DNA of 64,000 bases from Thereva unica (Eukaryota > Arthropoda > Insecta > Diptera > Therevidae). The notes beneath the pieces were generated by a model that saw only the letters and a program-made list of their open reading frames with translations, was not told where the DNA came from and did no database searches. The stretch spans positions 141,904,876-141,968,875 of the forward strand of contig OX465281.1 in the NCBI GenBank assembly GCA_949987705.1, written 5' to 3'. The position numbers and the translations under genes are program-made. This document shows positions 21,117 to 30,695 of the stretch, piece by piece. The number at the start of each line of letters is the position of its first letter. The stretch's first letter is position 1.

Positions 21117-22564
21117 CCTCCCTCCTTAAATTTAGAACTCTCCTGATGTTCTACAAATTTATTAGTAATAGTTAATGAACTTTTCGATTTTGAAATATAT
21201 ATGTAAATTGCAATAATCACAAAAACAATTACAAATATAATAGTAGACGTTATTGAATATATGTAGTGAGCTTTTCCTTCATATTTTATTTCTTTTATCT
21301 CTTTGATATTCTCTACTTGTTGAAGGATTATATCATCAAACATAAGTTTCTTATTTAGGTTTTTTATATTCTCTAAGTAGTAAGGGATTGAAAATTTTTG
21401 TTTGAAACTCTTTCTATTATCTTGTATAATATAATTATTGATTTTAATCGAGCAATTGCTAAACTTAATAAAATAATTTCCATTTAATATAATTTCTTCA
21501 TTATTGAAAGTACTATTAAATTTCACTGATCTTTGATTTTTTGCTAATATGGTTCCCTCTCCTAATTCAATTATTTCTGACATATTATTAAAAGTTTTTT
21601 CGCAATTTCTTTTTATTAAGCAATTGTTACATAATTCTAGGTTTTTTAGATCAATGTAGCTAAAGGTTTGGTTTTCATATTTTACAATTTCTAAAGGGCT
21701 GAAGTTAAATTCTTTATTACCGTCATCACTTATAGGTATGAGAAGCATTTTCTCTAATGTTATAATTTCTTTTGGAATTCTTATTACAAATATTAAATTA
21801 TCATTATTTCTTAATACAACATCTAACTTTATATTTTGTAATTTCTGAAAATCTACCTTATATTCTAGGATTTCCTCATTTGTCAGAATGTTACTGTGTA
21901 TTATACCTATTCTTGCGGAAGCTACATTATCTTGTATTTGTTCTACGATATCCTGCAATATTTTTAGTTTCAAGGCAAAGTCAGTATACAATATTTGTCT
22001 ATAAGTTACTTTGTTATAATTTTCTATTGCATTTAATTTCTCCGATAAAAGCTTTCTATCTTTTCCTATTGTTTCCTTTAATTTTTGGAATGTTTCATTA
22101 AAATTTTTATTGATCTTTACTTGAGAATTTAAGTTCTGTATTATATTATGATTGTTTGAGTCGATTACGTCAAGGTGTTGTTCTAGTTCTTGTCTGTCAG
22201 CGTCATCCATCGTCCCATATAACCACTTATGTAATGTGCCTACAAAATTAAAAAGTCCTCGTTTTTGTTTATGAGGTATTAGTGTTTGGATTCTATTGCG
22301 AATGCTTTCTAATTGGTGTTCTAAAAATATGGCCCTATCCTGTAAGTCTGATATTTTAATGTTATTTTCTAAATCGGTAAGTATATCAATTATTTCTTTA
22401 GGATCAATTATATGTAGTATGGTATTATAATCTTTTACGATATCAACGTCTTCCAATTTAATTTCTGTGTACCCCGATTTTGTTGTGATTTTCTCAATCA
22501 TAAGATGTGCCTGGGTTAGTATTAGCATCCATGAGATTAGAAATAGCCTGAGGATCCATTTCAC
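21038..22564 (-). CDS. env: Envelope (F-like) glycoprotein of the errantivirus-like element
   Basis: The intact 508-codon frame overlaps the end of pol by 71 bp. It has a hydrophobic signal peptide (residues about 3-20), a basic furin-type cleavage site (HKQKR, ending at residue 102) followed by a hydrophobic segment, several possible N-glycosylation sites, and a C-terminal membrane anchor at about residues 433-460 with a short tail. This is the layout of errantivirus Env proteins, which are related to baculovirus F fusion proteins and act at the host cell membrane in particle entry. The stop lies inside the LTR, as in related elements. In this family env is usually expressed from a spliced RNA; the splice sites were not located. 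No disabling break is seen in env. Confidence 0.93.
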   Translation of the reverse strand: MKWILRLFLISWMLILTQAHLMIEKITTKSGYTEIKLEDVDIVKDYNTILHIIDPKEIIDILTDLENNIKISDLQDRAIFLEHQLESIRNRIQTLIPHKQKRGLFNFVGTLHKWLYGTMDDADRQELEQHLDVIDSNNHNIIQNLNSQVKINKNFNETFQKLKETIGKDRKLLSEKLNAIENYNKVTYRQILYTDFALKLKILQDIVEQIQDNVASARIGIIHSNILTNEEILEYKVDFQKLQNIKLDVVLRNNDNLIFVIRIPKEIITLEKMLLIPISDDGNKEFNFSPLEIVKYENQTFSYIDLKNLELCNNCLIKRNCEKTFNNMSEIIELGEGTILAKNQRSVKFNSTFNNEEIILNGNYFIKFSNCSIKINNYIIQDNRKSFKQKFSIPYYLENIKNLNKKLMFDDIILQQVENIKEIKEIKYEGKAHYIYSITSTIIFVIVFVIIAIYIYISKSKSSLTITNKFVEHQESSKFKEGGVMSAKILSETIQKLLLIFPWSRHFR

Positions 22565-25500
22565 CTGAAAAATATTTTTTTCTTTTAATGTTTGAGCTAT
22601 GAATATTATCTAATTTGGATTTAATATATTTGGGCTGTTCTTTGTGCCTGACACTTTTATAATTCTTAATATATCCCTCTGTTCTGTTTTCGTTGTACTC
22701 TTCCCTTTTCGCATTACGCTTATTAATATTTTTGATTTTCGCTTCACATAAGTTATTGTAAATTACGTCTTTGTCGCAAAGTCCCTCTTGAATATTTATT
22801 GGTTTCTCTTTTGTCACAGAATGGTAGATGTTATTGTACCATTCAATGGCCTTACACATTTTTTCTTTTATACTAAGATTATTACTTTCGATACCGAGTG
22901 TTCTAATTTTTTCAGCTATGGTGTTATGTAGTCGCTCCACATCGGAGTTTCCCGTATGGTTGTTAGGTTTGACTAAATGAAGTTCTATGTTCTCATTTCT
23001 AAGGTAATCTTTGATGTTTACACTTCTGAATTCATTGTCGGTTATTAGTTTTTTGAAGTGGCCTCTTTGAGATTTAAATTCTCTTAATTTTTCTATGATT
23101 GTTCGATTATTCCTGTCTTCGAGGTAAAATGCTGTTGCGAATTTGGAGAATCTGTCAATGAATGTTAGGAAATTTGCTTTCGAGTTTGTGTAGACATCCA
23201 TATGAATTATTTGTTTTATATCTTTTGGAGTCTCTGTAAGTTTAAATTTTTCCTTGATTGGGTTTCTGTCATACTTAACTTTGTTGCAAGTGTCGCAATT
23301 GTTGATATATTTTTGGATTAATATCTTTAAGTTTTGGAAAATATATCTTTCTTTTTAGTCCCTGATAGTTTTCATTTATGCCGGAATGTCCTGTCTCGGT
23401 CTTGTGATAATTGTGTATTGCTTTATATGTTTCTTCCTCCGTTTTCATATTTTTTGCGTGAAAAGAGCATCTAACAAATTTTATATTTGGAATATCATCA
23501 AAGAGTTCAATAACTTTCTGTTGGAACTTATTATATTGATTATCGCTTAATTCTGTGTATACGGCTATTTTGCCTGGTTTAATATATCTCCTAAGGATGT
23601 CTGTTAAATTATTTTCTAAGTCATTAGAGTCTATATATATAATTCGGTTTTTATGAATAAATTCAGTTTCAATTTCTTTATTATTAGTTAAAATTATCTG
23701 AGTTTTAAAACGATTAACTGTAGTATCTAAAATAGGAATATGATTGTTTAGGTTTTCGTCTTGTGAATGTATCGTCTGATTATCCGAATCAACGTTGTAT
23801 TGAAGTGACGATGTGTTTTCATGATTTTGGTCAGTACGTTCTTCTTCATTAAGATTCACTTCCTCTTTATTTTCTTCAATATTTATCATGTTTATTTCAT
23901 TCGTATCCGTATTTACTCTACTAAGGAAGTCGGCTACTTTATTATCCTTTCCATGGATGTATTCCATGTTAATATTATATTCTCCAATTTTAAGTAACCA
24001 TCTATATAGTCTTGGATTAATATCTGTCCCTTTGGTCTTGGTATAAAGCCATTTTATTGGTTGATGGTCTGTCAGTAAATCAAATTTGACACCGTATAAA
24101 TATGGACGAAAGTAGTTGATAGACCATACTATGGCCAGAAGTTCTTTTTCCGTCGTCGAATAATTTCTCTCATGTTCATTGAGAGTTCGACTTGCGAAGC
24201 ACACTGGATGGTTATCCTGTTGAAGAACGCCACCTATGGCGTAATTACTAGCATCTGTTATAAGTTTAAATTTTTTGTTGAAGTCCGGATACTTCAGTAT
24301 CGGGGCTTCAGTTATTAAACGTTTTAGTTTTTCGAAAGAATTTATATAATTGGAATCATTAACATTAACCTTAGCATTTTTCTTGAGGAATTTCGTCATA
24401 GGCTGGGCTACTTTTGAGTAGTCCCTGATAAATTTGCGATAGAAGCCAGTGATTCCTAAAAATGACTTGATCTGTTTTTGGGTTTTTGGTAATTTTAATT
24501 TGATAATATCTTCGATTTTCTTTGGATTCGGGCTAACTCCTTCGGGGGTTAGTATGTGTCCAAGATACTCTGTTTCTTTTGAAAAGAATTTACATTTGTC
24601 AAATTGTATCTTAAGGTTATGTTCTCTTAACTTCCTGAAAATTTGATTTAGGCTATTGACATGCTCTTCAAGTGAGGTGGAGAAAATGAGTATATCGTCG
24701 AGATATACTACACAAATCTTATTGATGAAATCTCTTAATACGAAGTTCATCAGCCGTTGGAAGGTGGCTGGGGCGTTCTTTAGACCAAAGGGCATTCTTA
24801 CGTATTCGTAGTGCCCTTGTGGTGTAGAGAACGCAGTTTTCCTCCTATCTTCTTCCTTAACGAGGATTTGGTGGAATCCTTTCGCTAGATCGAGCGTAGT
24901 AAAATACTGTGCTCGTCCCAATTTGTCAAGGATACTTTCTATATTGGGTATCGGAAACTTGTCATCAACTGTGATCTCGTTGAGTTTCCGATAATCAATG
25001 ACAATTCGCCATTTCTTCTTCCCAGAATTGTCCAATTTCTTAGGGACAATCCACAGGGGGCTGTTATAGGGGGAGTTACTCTCTCGAATTATACCCTGCT
25101 TAAGCATGTCGTTAATTTGTGAGAGGACTTCCTTTTCATGGACTTGTGGATATCTGTAAAGTCTACAATATATGGGTTTGTCACTAGTTGTGATAATTTC
25201 GTGCTCTATATCTGTAGTAGCAGTGAGCTGATCTCCTTCTTTAAAGAATAGATCTTTAGAATGTTTAAGAATTTTAGTTAAATGGACCTTCTCTTCGGAG
25301 TTGAGGTCACGAAATAGGTTTTGAAATTCATTTGTGTTACATGGTTCTAATTGATTTATATCTTGACATTTATACGGACAACTGCTTGAAAATTTTATTT
25401 TATTGCCGTTAACTATTAATATTTCATTCTCCATATCTATTACGGCTCCTAAAGGTTTCAATAAATTTTGCCCTATAATAGCATCAAATGGTTTATTGTA

Positions 25501-25767
25501 GAATTTGGTAAGCTTCCACAACATGTATGCATTTTCATTAAATTCTCTTGGTAAATTTGTTTTAATTTGCTTTTTAATAGTAGTTTTTGCATTTAGGGTG
25601 TTAAATATTAAAGGTACTTTCAAAAATTGTCTTTTATATTGTGGTAACTTAGTTTCATTTAGCAAAGAAGTGGAAGACCCTGTATCTAATAAGCAATTGA
25701 TTTTGTTTCCATCTACTGTGAGATTTACTATTGGTAGGTATGTTTTCGAGGTGTTGAAAGAAAATTT
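22494..25767 (-). pseudogene. pol: pol polyprotein with one frameshift (PR-RT-RNase H-IN)
   Basis: The protease has LLDTGSS near 25690. RT has [27 protein letters not shown] and the catalytic YLDD box near 24700. RNase H has ITDASNYAIGG near 24250 and ends with KVADFLSR. Integrase has an H2C2 finger (GHSGINENYQ onward, about 23300-23410) and a core with D, D and E in HMDVYTNSK, ITDNEFRS and NSDVERLHNT. The frame changes at about 23300 inside the zinc finger: one frame stops at 23275 and the rest of integrase, open to 22494, lies in another frame. Pol is in the -1 frame relative to gag, so it is presumably made by ribosomal frameshifting. Confidence 0.93.
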
Positions 25768-26714
25768 ACCTCTTGTTGAATATGGTCAACGTCCATAGGT
25801 TCTGACCTATGTACTGTTGTAGCATTGTGTCTATGATATTGGTTTGATCGATTACCAGATGGGGTTTGTCTAAAATTGCTACCGTTCGGATTATTTCTTC
25901 TAGGTTGTACCTGGTCATTAGAGTAGTTATATCTAAACTATCCCGGATTATCGTTTCTAAAACTGTTTTTACTCTGGTAGTTTCGTCCAAATTGTCCGGA
26001 ATTATTGTTCCTTACATTATTATTATTAGCTTGCCTAGAGTAATATTGCATTTTATTTAGGTTAATCTGTTTTACTTGAATATTATTCACTTTGGGTTTA
26101 CGATTTTCTCTAATTAATCCTAAGTTTTCTAACGTAAAATAAGCTTCTCGGAGAGTTTTCACATTTATATTTAACACAATAGATGCTAAGTTTGGATCAA
26201 TATTATCCAAGAATGTTTTTAAAATTAATGATTCGTTAGTTTTTGGATTAAATTCAATTGGTTTCTTAACGTCATATTCATATTTTTCATTTAATTGACT
26301 TAAAATTATTTTTAGCATATTATAATAATCTCTTACTTGGTAATTTCGAACAGAAAAAGCTTCATGGTAAAGTTGATGGTAGGACTTCTGGACGCCGAAA
26401 TTGTTGACAAGTTCCTGTTTAATTTCTTCCCAAGTGGCGTTGGACCCCAAGGTCTGGATCACTTCTAAAGCTGCTCCCTGTATTTTGTTTATTATTATTC
26501 GTTGAAAGATGTACACTTTTATGTTAGGATGTTCGTCGAGTACTGGTAAAATCGTGTCCACTTCCCTAAAAAATGAGGTGAGGGCATAACTTCCATCCCC
26601 TCTGAACTCTGTTATCCTTTGGGCATCCTTGATCATATCGTTAACGGTAAGTATGGCTGTAGTATTCCTGTTTGGAGTTGCAGCAGTTCCTTGAGAATCC
26701 TGTTGTGAAGTCAT
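25728..26714 (-). pseudogene. gag: gag with an in-frame amber codon
   Basis: Starts MTSQQDSQGTAATPNRN. The capsid-like part (TWEEIKQELVNNFGVQKSYH, LKTFLDNIDPNLASIVLNIN) is followed by an Asn/Arg-rich tail (NNNNVRNNNSGQFGRNYQSK). A TAG at 25938-25940 stops the frame after about 258 codons, yet the same frame continues with the same composition to RSEPMDVDHI, a typical errantivirus gag end, and stops at 25728-25730. The TAG is therefore either a mutation or a readthrough codon. No zinc knuckle is present, as is common in errantiviruses. Confidence 0.88.
25761..25767 (-). promoter_or_regulatory. Candidate -1 frameshift site between gag and pol
   Basis: The minus strand reads A AAT TTT in gag phase (GTA AAT TTT), a heptamer of the X XXY YYZ form. 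It lies in the gag-pol overlap about 30 bp before the gag stop. Pol continues in the -1 frame with the protease active-site box downstream. An alternative slip site is the AAAA run a few codons later. A downstream stem or pseudoknot was not evaluated. Confidence 0.5.
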
Positions 26715-27383
26715 GTTGTTTCTTATAGTTTTTGGATATATTTTAAATCTCCCGATTTCTTGTTCTGGTATGATTTTTTATTACATATATATAAATATAT
26801 ATATTTAATTTTCTTTTAGCACTTTTTTTATTTAAGTAAAAAAAGTATTTGGCTTTCAATTCTTTAAGTTAAACACAGAAAAAACGTTTAATCAGCGACG
26901 TTAAATTTCCTTAAAATAAAAAGACTACACTTCTTTTATTAGAGTAAAAAACTATTTGGGTTTCAATTCTTTAAATTAAGCACAGAAAAACATTTAATCA
27001 ACAACGTTAAATTTCCTTTAAATAAGAAGATCACACTGCTTTGTTTAATTTATATAGTGTATATATTTATCTTTATGAATATATGTATTTTCTTGGCACT
27101 TATTTTACTTGAGTAAAAAAATAAAATCAATAAAAACTACACTGTTTTCGAAAAATTTAATTCATTAAAAATTTAATTCATTAAACTCAAGATAGCACTG
27201 TTTTCGTCAAAACTGCATATTTTTCTCAACTTGTGATTAAATAGTCACCACTTAATCACTTAATAAACACCTTTAATAAAAATTTTCAAAAAAAAAAATC
27301 AATTTAATTTTAATTTAATTTCAATTTAGATCTTTGGATCAAATAACGGTTCGATTACACTGAATATCAACTCTTTTGAGAGA
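26715..27383 (-). other. Errantivirus-like 5' leader with a tandem repeat
   Basis: AT-rich, no ORF. Two imperfect tandem copies of about 115 bp (about 26825-26935 and 26937-27050) share GGCTTTCAATTCTTTAA or GGGTTTCAATTCTTTAA, CACAGAAAAA and CGTTAAATTTCC. In the Drosophila gypsy element the equivalent leader holds a repeated insulator; whether this repeat binds any factor is unknown. Confidence 0.7.
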
Positions 27384-27402
27384 TATCCTACCGACTGCGC
27401 CA
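27384..27402 (-). promoter_or_regulatory. Primer binding site, tRNA-Ser type
   Basis: The minus strand reads TGGCGCAGTCGGTAGGAT, the T being the last LTR base. The first 11 nt are complementary to the 3' end of a tRNA-Ser (CGACTGCGCCA), the primer type known from 17.6/297-like elements. It adjoins the right LTR, confirming the minus orientation. Confidence 0.85.
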
Positions 27403-27768
27403 GTTTTATTTCTTTTCATTTAAATAAAAGAAAAATAATAGAATAATATAAAACTTTATTTTAAAAATAAAATATATTTATTAAAAACGGCTTTAAAGCT
27501 CTGCGACGGTCTTAAGACTGACTTAATTAATTTTTCATCATGTTAGATTATGTTTTTCTGACCATTGCAATTTTTGCTGACCGATACATTTTCTTATCTT
27601 TGCAGGTAAGTTTTTATGGGAACAGAGTACTTTAAGTTTTCTCATTAGATATGGTAAGTATTGAAATATGAACCTTGGTCACGTTGTACTAACGGAAATG
27701 TCGCGACCATGGGAATATTAGAAGGAGTTTTTGAATTGTTGTCGCTAAGGATTTTTGCTGACATAACT
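27402..27768 (-). repeat. Errantivirus-like element 5' LTR
   Basis: 367 bp, the partner of 20751-21116 with a single visible difference of one base in length. It is followed by CGCG (27769-27772), the target duplication, after which the gypsy-2 LTR resumes with CATTGAGGTAGC. Confidence 0.95.
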
Positions 27769-27772
27769 CGCG

Positions 27773-27925
27773 CATTGAGGTAGCTAAAAATCTTGTTAAG
27801 AATCTTAGAGTTAGTCTTAATTAAGCTTTCATCCGCAACGGGTTTTCATTTTTTATTTCAATAAAAGTAACTAAAGTAAAAAGCGTTTTATTTTGTAGCA
27901 AGTGTGTTCCGAAAATAACTAAACT
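27773..27925 (+). repeat. gypsy-2 5' LTR, right part
   Basis: CATTGAGGTAGCTAAAAATC to CCGAAAATAACTAAACT matches the second half of the 3' LTR (48437-48587). It ends directly at the primer binding site TGGCCCAGTCGGTGAC (27925-27940), again of tRNA-Ser-like type with one mismatch to the CGACTGCGCCA complement. Confidence 0.9.
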
Positions 27926-27940
27926 GGCCCAGTCGGTGAC

Positions 27941-28217
27941 GATCTTATTATTTAGTAGAAATCGAATAAATAAAGGAACGCGCAAATTGAAGAAGTGTAA
28001 AAACAAAATTTCAATAATCAAAACGTTAATTTAGCAAAAAGGTGGCTTAAACAAACGAATTTAAAAGTTCATGAAAAAAAAATAATAATAAAAGCCTTCC
28101 TGAAAGCTTTTATGATAATAAAAAAAGTGAAGGTGGACGAAATGGCAAGAAGACTCGAGGACCAAAACAACTCCTAGAGGACATGCCAAAAAAAAGACAG
28201 AATACGAGTTAAGACAG
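27941..28217 (+). other. gypsy-2 leader
   Basis: Between the primer binding site and the first readable gag codons. AT-rich; no gene is seen. Confidence 0.5.
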
Positions 28218-29171
28218 ATGCCTGCAGACAATTCTTCAGAGATGACTCCTCCCTTGGTGTTAGAGATTGACCACTTAAATACATCGAACGTTTGCCCAGA
28301 TGACGACTTATTTACATTTTTAGATTTAGTAGATGTAATTACACCAAAAATATTGAAATACGATAACAGTAGTCAAACTATTTTATTAAACATTTAAAGC
28401 TAGGGAAGTGATAGAAATTAATAACCATGCACAGACTTGGTCTGAAATAAAAGCAGTGTTAATTAATAATTTTAGCGACAAAAAATCAAGTTTGCAAATA
28501 TTCGATGAATTAAGAAGTGTAAGTTTTAATACGAATAGTGTAGATCTTTATAATCAGATAAAAGCAATATTAAGAAGATTAAATAATAAAATAAAAGATG
28601 AGCCTAATGCAACACAAACTGCTAAAGCAAATATTGAAACTGGTCTGAAAATATTTAAAGAAAAGTTGTTATGTTTAGTAGAAATCCTACAACCCTTGAA
28701 AGTGCTTTGGATATCCTCTACGAAGGCAAGTATGCTTATTTTAATCCAAATAAAAATAACGGCAGTAAGAATAACAGTTTACATCGCAGTGAATTTAATA
28801 ATAGAAATTCGCGAAGTTTACCTAACAATTCCTGTAATGAGCGTCCCAAAAATAACCAAAATTTTAGTGGTAATAGTTTAAAGAATAATAATTTCAACTA
28901 CAATAATCGTGACCAAAATTATAAAAATTCGCGAAATAATGGGAATTCTTATAACAATAATTATTATAATCGTAATCAACGCAGTTATCAAAGCCGAAAT
29001 AATATTAGTAGAGTGAATGGTGTCGCACTGCATTCCCCAGTTTTTAAAAATTCTCCCAATTTACCTGAACCTATGGATGTCGATAAATCCATTTCAAGAA
29101 TAAATTATGTTGAAGTTGAAAATATGGAAAATTTTCAATTACAAGCCTCGTGCAACACCTACCTTATATAA
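28218..29171 (+). pseudogene. gag: gypsy-2 gag remnant
   Basis: The start reads MPADNSSEMTPPL, followed by a stop near 28396 and a second part (NNHAQTWSEIKAVLINNFSD) that matches the capsid part of the errantivirus-like gag. After a frame change near 28670 the segment is Asn/Arg-rich (NYNNRDQNYKNSRNNGNSYN) and ends with LPEPMDVDKS, the same terminal motif as its relative. At least one stop and one frameshift show decay. Confidence 0.85.
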
Positions 29172-29257
29172 AAGTTCAATCAAAGGGTAGACTTTTAAAA
29201 TTTATTGTGGATTCGGGATCAACAACGAGCGTCATAAATCCAGGGTTATGTAATCCC
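29172..29257 (+). pseudogene. pol: gypsy-2 protease, start
   Basis: KVQSKGRLLKFIVDSGSTT contains the aspartic protease box DSGS. It is broken at VINPGLCNP by the BEL/Pao insertion. The last five bases, ATCCC, are the target duplication repeated at 35067-35071. Pol resumes at 35072. Confidence 0.88.
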
Positions 29258-29409
29258 TGTAAAAAAATAAGAGAAATCAAGTCTGTTCTGAGCTCCTAAA
29301 TACGTTTGTAAAAAGAGAGAGAAAGTCAGTCACTTATTGTCATTTAACCAATAAAGGTCTATAAAACTGATCGCCGGGTTTTTATTTAACGAATTTTAAA
29401 TATTTTACA
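29258..29409 (+). repeat. BEL/Pao 5' LTR
   Basis: 152 bp, TGTAAAAAAATAAGAG to AAATATTTTACA. It is followed without a gap by the PBS TGGTGCCGAAACCCGGGA (29410-29427), complementary to the 3' end of tRNA-Phe. Confidence 0.95.
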
Positions 29410-29427
29410 TGGTGCCGAAACCCGGGA
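29410..29427 (+). promoter_or_regulatory. BEL/Pao primer binding site, tRNA-Phe type
   Basis: TGGTGCCGAAACCCGGGA is complementary to TCCCGGGTTTCGGCACCA, the usual eukaryotic tRNA-Phe 3' end. It adjoins the LTR directly. Confidence 0.85.
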
Positions 29428-29498
29428 ACCTTTAACTGATCGAAATAATTAATCGGACTTAAGTGACTCGATATCGATAAATTAGATCGAAATTGAAT

Positions 29499-30695
29499 AT
29501 GGATATACAAGCGCGTGCGGTTTATCGTGGTCAAGTAACACGTTTATCAAAAACCGCGAGTGAGTATTTAGCGGCTCCAGAATCGCATCCCACAACGGAT
29601 AATCCTGAATGATGGGATGAAATCGCGGAAGAACTAGCAGTGTTACTACAAAGGTTGAAAACCGCTACAGATGGCTTATCTAAGGCTAATCAGCAGACTG
29701 CTGCCAGTATTAAAGCTGAAGATTATGAACGCGAAATGGAAAGTATTGCTGAGTATGAGGATAAAGCCGTTGCGGTGATTGCAAGATTAACGGTGCGGTT
29801 GGAAAATGTTAAAAAAATGCAGCATGGGCTTTGCAATAACGGGTTGACACGTGATCGAGCTACAGAGTCTCAGCCTAGAAACACCGCCCAATGTGTAAAA
29901 TTGCAAAAATTACCTTTGAAACATTTTTCAGGTGATCATCGCGACTGGCTCCCTTTCTGGGAGCAATTCCGATCCGCTGTACATGAGAACCCTTCTATGT
30001 CAGGCGCTGATAAATTTAGTTATCTTCTCACTGTATTGGAAGGGAAAGCCGCAGAAGCTGTCGGTGGATTCATCCCAACAGAAAAATGCTATGAGACGGC
30101 TATAGCATTGCTGCAAGAGGAATTTGGGAAAAATGATAAACTCATAGACAAAATTATGCAGCAATTTATGAGTCTACAGGCAATATCGGTCAAGTCAGAC
30201 TTCAAGAGCTTACGGCGTCTTTATAATACGGTTATAACCTGTATCCGTTCATTAAATGCTTTAAATGTTCCTACAAGTCATTATTCTCTTATGCTAAAAT
30301 CAAAGTTGTTACGGTGTCTCCCACATGATTTGAGAGTGGAGTTTTATAGGATAAATCCAGAAAATAATTCAGAAGAAGCCAGTGAAGACAAGATTGAAGC
30401 AAAAAGCACAGCATCTATACCAGAAAGTAGTGGTTCTATCATGATCGAGGGCGATAGGCAGCTGAAGGCTCTCTTAAAGTTTATAAAAAGAGAAGCAGAA
30501 TCACTTGAAAATTCCTTCGATGAAAAGGACAGTCGAAGGTCACAAAAATTATATACGACAGCAGCTGGATTACTTACTACAGATGCAGGCAATCGGTGCC
30601 TTTTCTGCAAGTCGAATTGTCATGTAACAAGCGAATGCGACGGCATACACTCTCTCAAGCAACGAAAGGACATTCTAAAAAAAGATGGTCGATGA
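29499..30695 (+). pseudogene. gag: BEL/Pao gag part with in-frame stops
   Basis: ATG at 29499 (MDIQARAVYRGQVTRLSKTA). A TGA at about 29610 interrupts the frame, which then continues in phase with EIAEELAVLLQRLKTA. KLPLKHFSGDHRDWLPFWEQ and ALLQEEFGKNDKLIDKIMQQ are the DUF1759-type gag region of BEL/Pao elements. A second in-phase TGA at 30693-30695 replaces a residue of the zinc-knuckle-like cysteine motif (FRCTLRGHSAKKC follows). Normally gag and pol form one frame in this family, and the pol frame here is indeed in the same phase. Confidence 0.92.

Larger units (their letters stand above)
20751..27768 (-). mobile_element. Errantivirus-like gypsy element with gag, pol, env (young)
   Basis: The 7018-bp element has LTRs of 366 and 367 bp, AGTT...AACT ends and CGCG target duplications (20747-20750 and 27769-27772). 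The uninterrupted target is present in the gypsy-2 3' LTR at 48430-48440 (CTCACGCGCATCG). The LTRs differ at one site that I could see (GTTTCGC against GTTGTCGC). gag, pol and env lie in the usual order on the minus strand. Two breaks are visible: an in-frame TAG in gag and a frameshift in the integrase zinc-finger region. It is recent but probably defective as it stands unless these are sequencing errors. Confidence 0.96.
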
